From the NCBI RefSeq assembly GCF_021284765.1, contig NZ_CP089924.1, forward strand, positions 3,490,001 to 3,554,000: 64,000 nt of DNA, in the 5' to 3' direction. This DNA comes from Lysobacter sp. 5GHs7-4 (GTDB lineage: Bacteria; Pseudomonadota; Gammaproteobacteria; Xanthomonadales; Xanthomonadaceae). Position 1 is the stretch's first letter. Every line of letters begins with the position of its first letter. The notes beneath the pieces are model-generated. The model saw only the letters and a list, made by a program, of their open reading frames with translations, was not told the DNA's origin and did no database searches. Position numbers and translations under genes: made by a program. Of the stretch, positions 62,127 to 64,000 are shown in pieces.

Positions 62127-63113
62127 ATGCAAGCCCGTACCGCCTCCGAATTCGTACTCGAACCGGCCGACACCGAACGCCTAGCCAACCTCAGCGGCCC
62201 GTTCGACGGCCACCTGCGCCAGATCGAACTGCGCCTGGGTGTGGAGATCGCCAACCGCGGCAACGTGTTCCGCGTGGTCGGCCCGCAGCTCGCGGTCGGC
62301 AAGGCCGAACGCCTGTTGCGGCGACTGTGGCGCGACGCCGCCGAGGAAACCCTGGACGACGGCGCGATCCACCTCGCCCTGACCGAGTTCGACGCCGAAC
62401 AGCTGGTCAACGACGACATCGAACCGCAGGAAGTCGCGATCCGGGTCAAGCGCGGCACCATCCGCGGCCGCGGCGCCAACCAGGCCAAGTACCTGCACGC
62501 GATCGCCGGCCACGACATCAATTTCGGCATCGGCCCGGCCGGCACCGGCAAGACCTTCCTGGCCGTGGCCAGCGCGGTCGAGGCCTTGAACGAGGCGCGC
62601 GTGCAGCGCCTGATCCTGGTGCGCCCCGCGGTGGAGGCCGGCGAGAAGCTCGGCTTCCTGCCCGGCGACCTGAGCCAGAAGGTCGACCCCTACCTGCGCC
62701 CGCTCTACGACGCGCTCTACGAAATGCTGGGCGTGGAGAAGGTGGTCAAGCTGTTGGAAAAGAATGTGATCGAGATCGCGCCACTGGCCTACATGCGCGG
62801 ACGCACGCTTAACGATGCCTATGTGATCCTCGACGAGGCGCAGAACACCACGATCGAGCAGATGAAGATGTTCCTGACCCGCATCGGCTATGGCAGCACC
62901 GCCGTGGTCACCGGCGACCTCACCCAGATCGACCTGCCCAAGCATGTGAAGTCCGGGCTGCGCGATGCGCTGGACGTGCTGCGCAACGTCGACGGCATCA
63001 GCTTCACCTTCTTCGAGGCGCGCGACGTGGTCCGCCATCCGCTGGTCTCGCGCATCGTCAGCGCCTACGACGCCCGCGACGCGCAGGACGTCCAGACCGG
63101 CCCCTCCGCCTGA
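62127..63113 (+). CDS. ybeZ: PhoH-like ATPase YbeZ
   Basis: The 328-residue protein has an N-terminal KH-like region, Walker A GPAGTGKT (about 136-143), the PhoH motifs LILVRPAVEAGEKLGFLPGD and AYMRGRTLNDAYVILDEAQN (Walker B), and VVTGDLTQIDLP. YbeZ is an NTPase that interacts with YbeY in ribosome and RNA maturation. ybeY follows after 28 nt. Confidence 0.95.
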   Translation: MQARTASEFVLEPADTERLANLSGPFDGHLRQIELRLGVEIANRGNVFRVVGPQLAVGKAERLLRRLWRDAAEETLDDGAIHLALTEFDAEQLVNDDIEPQEVAIRVKRGTIRGRGANQAKYLHAIAGHDINFGIGPAGTGKTFLAVASAVEALNEARVQRLILVRPAVEAGEKLGFLPGDLSQKVDPYLRPLYDALYEMLGVEKVVKLLEKNVIEIAPLAYMRGRTLNDAYVILDEAQNTTIEQMKMFLTRIGYGSTAVVTGDLTQIDLPKHVKSGLRDALDVLRNVDGISFTFFEARDVVRHPLVSRIVSAYDARDAQDVQTGPSA

Positions 63114-63141
63114 CCCGCCCTAACCTTATTCCGACGCCCCG

Positions 63142-63624
63142 ATGACCAAAGGCCCCGTCCGTCTCGATGTCGCGATCAGCTATGCGGTGCCGCGCACCGG
63201 CATACCGGCCGCGGTGAGCTTCCGCCGCTGGGTCGCGGCCGCGCTGGACAGCCGCATCCGCGAAGCCGACCTGGCGATCCGCATCGTCGGCACCAAGGAA
63301 GGCCGCGCGCTCAACCGCCACTACCGCGGCCGCGACTACGCGACCAACGTGCTCAGCTTCCCGGCCGAAGTGCCCGAAGGCCTGCCCAAGGGCGTCAAAT
63401 TCCCGCTGCTGGGCGACCTGGTGATCTGCGCACCCGTGGTCGCGCGCGAGGCGCGCGAGCAGAAGAAGCCGCTGGCCGCGCACTACGCCCATCTCACCGT
63501 CCACGGCGCGCTGCACCTGCTGGGCTGGGATCACGAGGACGAGCGCGAGGCCGAGTGCATGGAACAGCTGGAGCGCGAGATCCTCGCGGGCCTGGGGATC
63601 GCCGATCCTTATCTTGAGGATTGA
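63142..63624 (+). CDS. ybeY: Endoribonuclease YbeY
   Basis: The 160-residue protein ends with the zinc site [11 protein letters not shown] (His121, His125, His131) and has the conserved [11 protein letters not shown] and [11 protein letters not shown] segments. YbeY processes 16S rRNA 3' ends and takes part in ribosome quality control. Downstream of ybeZ as in most gammaproteobacteria. The usual corC gene does not follow. Confidence 0.96.
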   Translation: MTKGPVRLDVAISYAVPRTGIPAAVSFRRWVAAALDSRIREADLAIRIVGTKEGRALNRHYRGRDYATNVLSFPAEVPEGLPKGVKFPLLGDLVICAPVVAREAREQKKPLAAHYAHLTVHGALHLLGWDHEDEREAECMEQLEREILAGLGIADPYLED

Positions 63625-63718
63625 GGTCGCCTGAGTACGCGGCTTCGTCGGCGTCGAAGACGCCGCCGCAGGGTGCGGTGACAACCGCATCGTCGCGCGG
63701 GCTCGGATCGTCGCGACG

Positions 63719-63840
63719 ATGCGGCTCGCCTTTGGCTCACCACATCCTACGCGGGGTGTTGGCTCGACCAATCCGTCGCGCGTTTGAACCCGCGAAGCAC
63801 CCGCAGAATGCGGTTCGCCTTTGGCTCACCGCATCCTACG
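63719..63840. repeat. Direct repeats of a GTAGGATGCGGTGAG-type element
   Basis: GATGCGGCTCGCCTTTGGCT with CACCACATCCTACG (63719-63751) and AATGCGGTTCGCCTTTGGCT with CACCGCATCCTACG (63808-63840) are near-identical 33-nt copies. They are in reverse orientation relative to 44126-44156. Their ends are themselves inverted (GATGCGG and CCGCATC). Confidence 0.65.
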
Positions 63841-63851
63841 GCCGGACTCGC

Positions 63852-64000
63852 TCAGTCCGCTTGCGCTTTCACGACCTCGCCGTAGTTGAGCTCGCGCACG
63901 CCGGCTTCGATCTTCTTCAGGTCGCCGACCACGATCCACACCAGCTCGTCGGGCTTGACCGTCTTGCCGGCGCGCGCCAGCGCGTCGGCATCCAACGCGC
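63852..64000 (-). CDS. M16 (insulinase-like) peptidase, C-terminal end only
   Basis: The last 49 codons lie in the window and the rest continues past the edge. The fragment DADALARAGKTVKPDELVWI, then VVGDLKKIEAGVRELNYGEV and a stop, matches the end of exported M16B zinc peptidases of Xanthomonadaceae. The catalytic HxxEH would be upstream and cannot be checked. Confidence 0.65.
   Translation of the reverse strand, partial: ALDADALARAGKTVKPDELVWIVVGDLKKIEAGVRELNYGEVVKAQAD

Overview
The window is high-GC, proteobacterial chromosomal DNA from the Xanthomonadaceae/Lysobacteraceae, most likely a Lysobacter-like species. Evidence for this is the gene order (thrS-infC-rpmI-rplT-pheS-pheT-ihfA-merR; sspB-sspA-petC-petB-petA; purE-purK; Trm112-nadC; ybeZ-ybeY), a fimT-pilV-pilW-pilX-pilY1-pilE minor pilin cluster, an Oar-like TonB-dependent receptor, a Xanthomonadales type IV secretion effector (XVIPCD domain), and dispersed palindromes of the GTAGGAGCGGCGTAAGCCGCGACC type. 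The assignment rests on motif recognition only; no database search was possible.

Layout. 1-1.95 kb: a Fur-box-preceded PepSY/DUF3649 iron-linked membrane pair. 2-4.1 kb: a TraB/GumN protein and an acyltransferase. 4.1-15 kb: the translation cluster on the minus strand (merR, ihfA, pheT, pheS, rplT, rpmI, infC, thrS), flanked by tRNA-Pro(GGG) and tRNA-Val(GAC). It is interrupted between infC and rpmI by an XVIPCD lipase effector and an exported ankyrin-repeat protein, read here as an antibacterial effector/immunity pair. thrS has a possible Thr-codon attenuator in its leader. 15.2-18 kb: uvrB, an orphan pseudopilin and tRNA-Asn(GTT). 18.0-21.7 kb: a lower-GC island bounded and subdivided by repeats of the tRNA-Asn 3' end. 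It carries two genes with attC-like integron recombination sites behind them (a 79-aa protein and a trypsin-like peptidase), then a secreted unknown protein with a 52-aa two-helix membrane partner. No integrase lies in the window.

21.8-30 kb: a hypothetical exported protein and the type IV minor pilin operon. 30.4-38 kb: ppnN, the Oar-like receptor, and a putative-Ig autotransporter-like outer-membrane protein. 38-45.4 kb: housekeeping genes (marC, an SDR with altered catalytic residues, grxD, sodB, a DUF2314 lipoprotein, purK, purE, Trm112-like, nadC, a membrane FHA protein, DUF3301). 45.4-45.85 kb: a duplicated block of palindromic repeats. 45.85-50 kb: sspB, sspA and the cytochrome bc1 operon. 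50-57.3 kb: a lytic transglycosylase, miaB, a GNAT enzyme, a DUF1800/DUF1501 pair and a small secreted internal-repeat protein. 57.6-61.5 kb: a TetR-HlyD-ABC ATPase-ABC permease export operon. 61.8-64 kb: a small membrane protein, ybeZ, ybeY, and the end of an M16 peptidase gene.

The parts most likely to reward attention are the effector/immunity pair wedged into a ribosomal-protein operon, the tRNA-Asn island with degenerate integron cassettes, and the candidate thrS attenuator.
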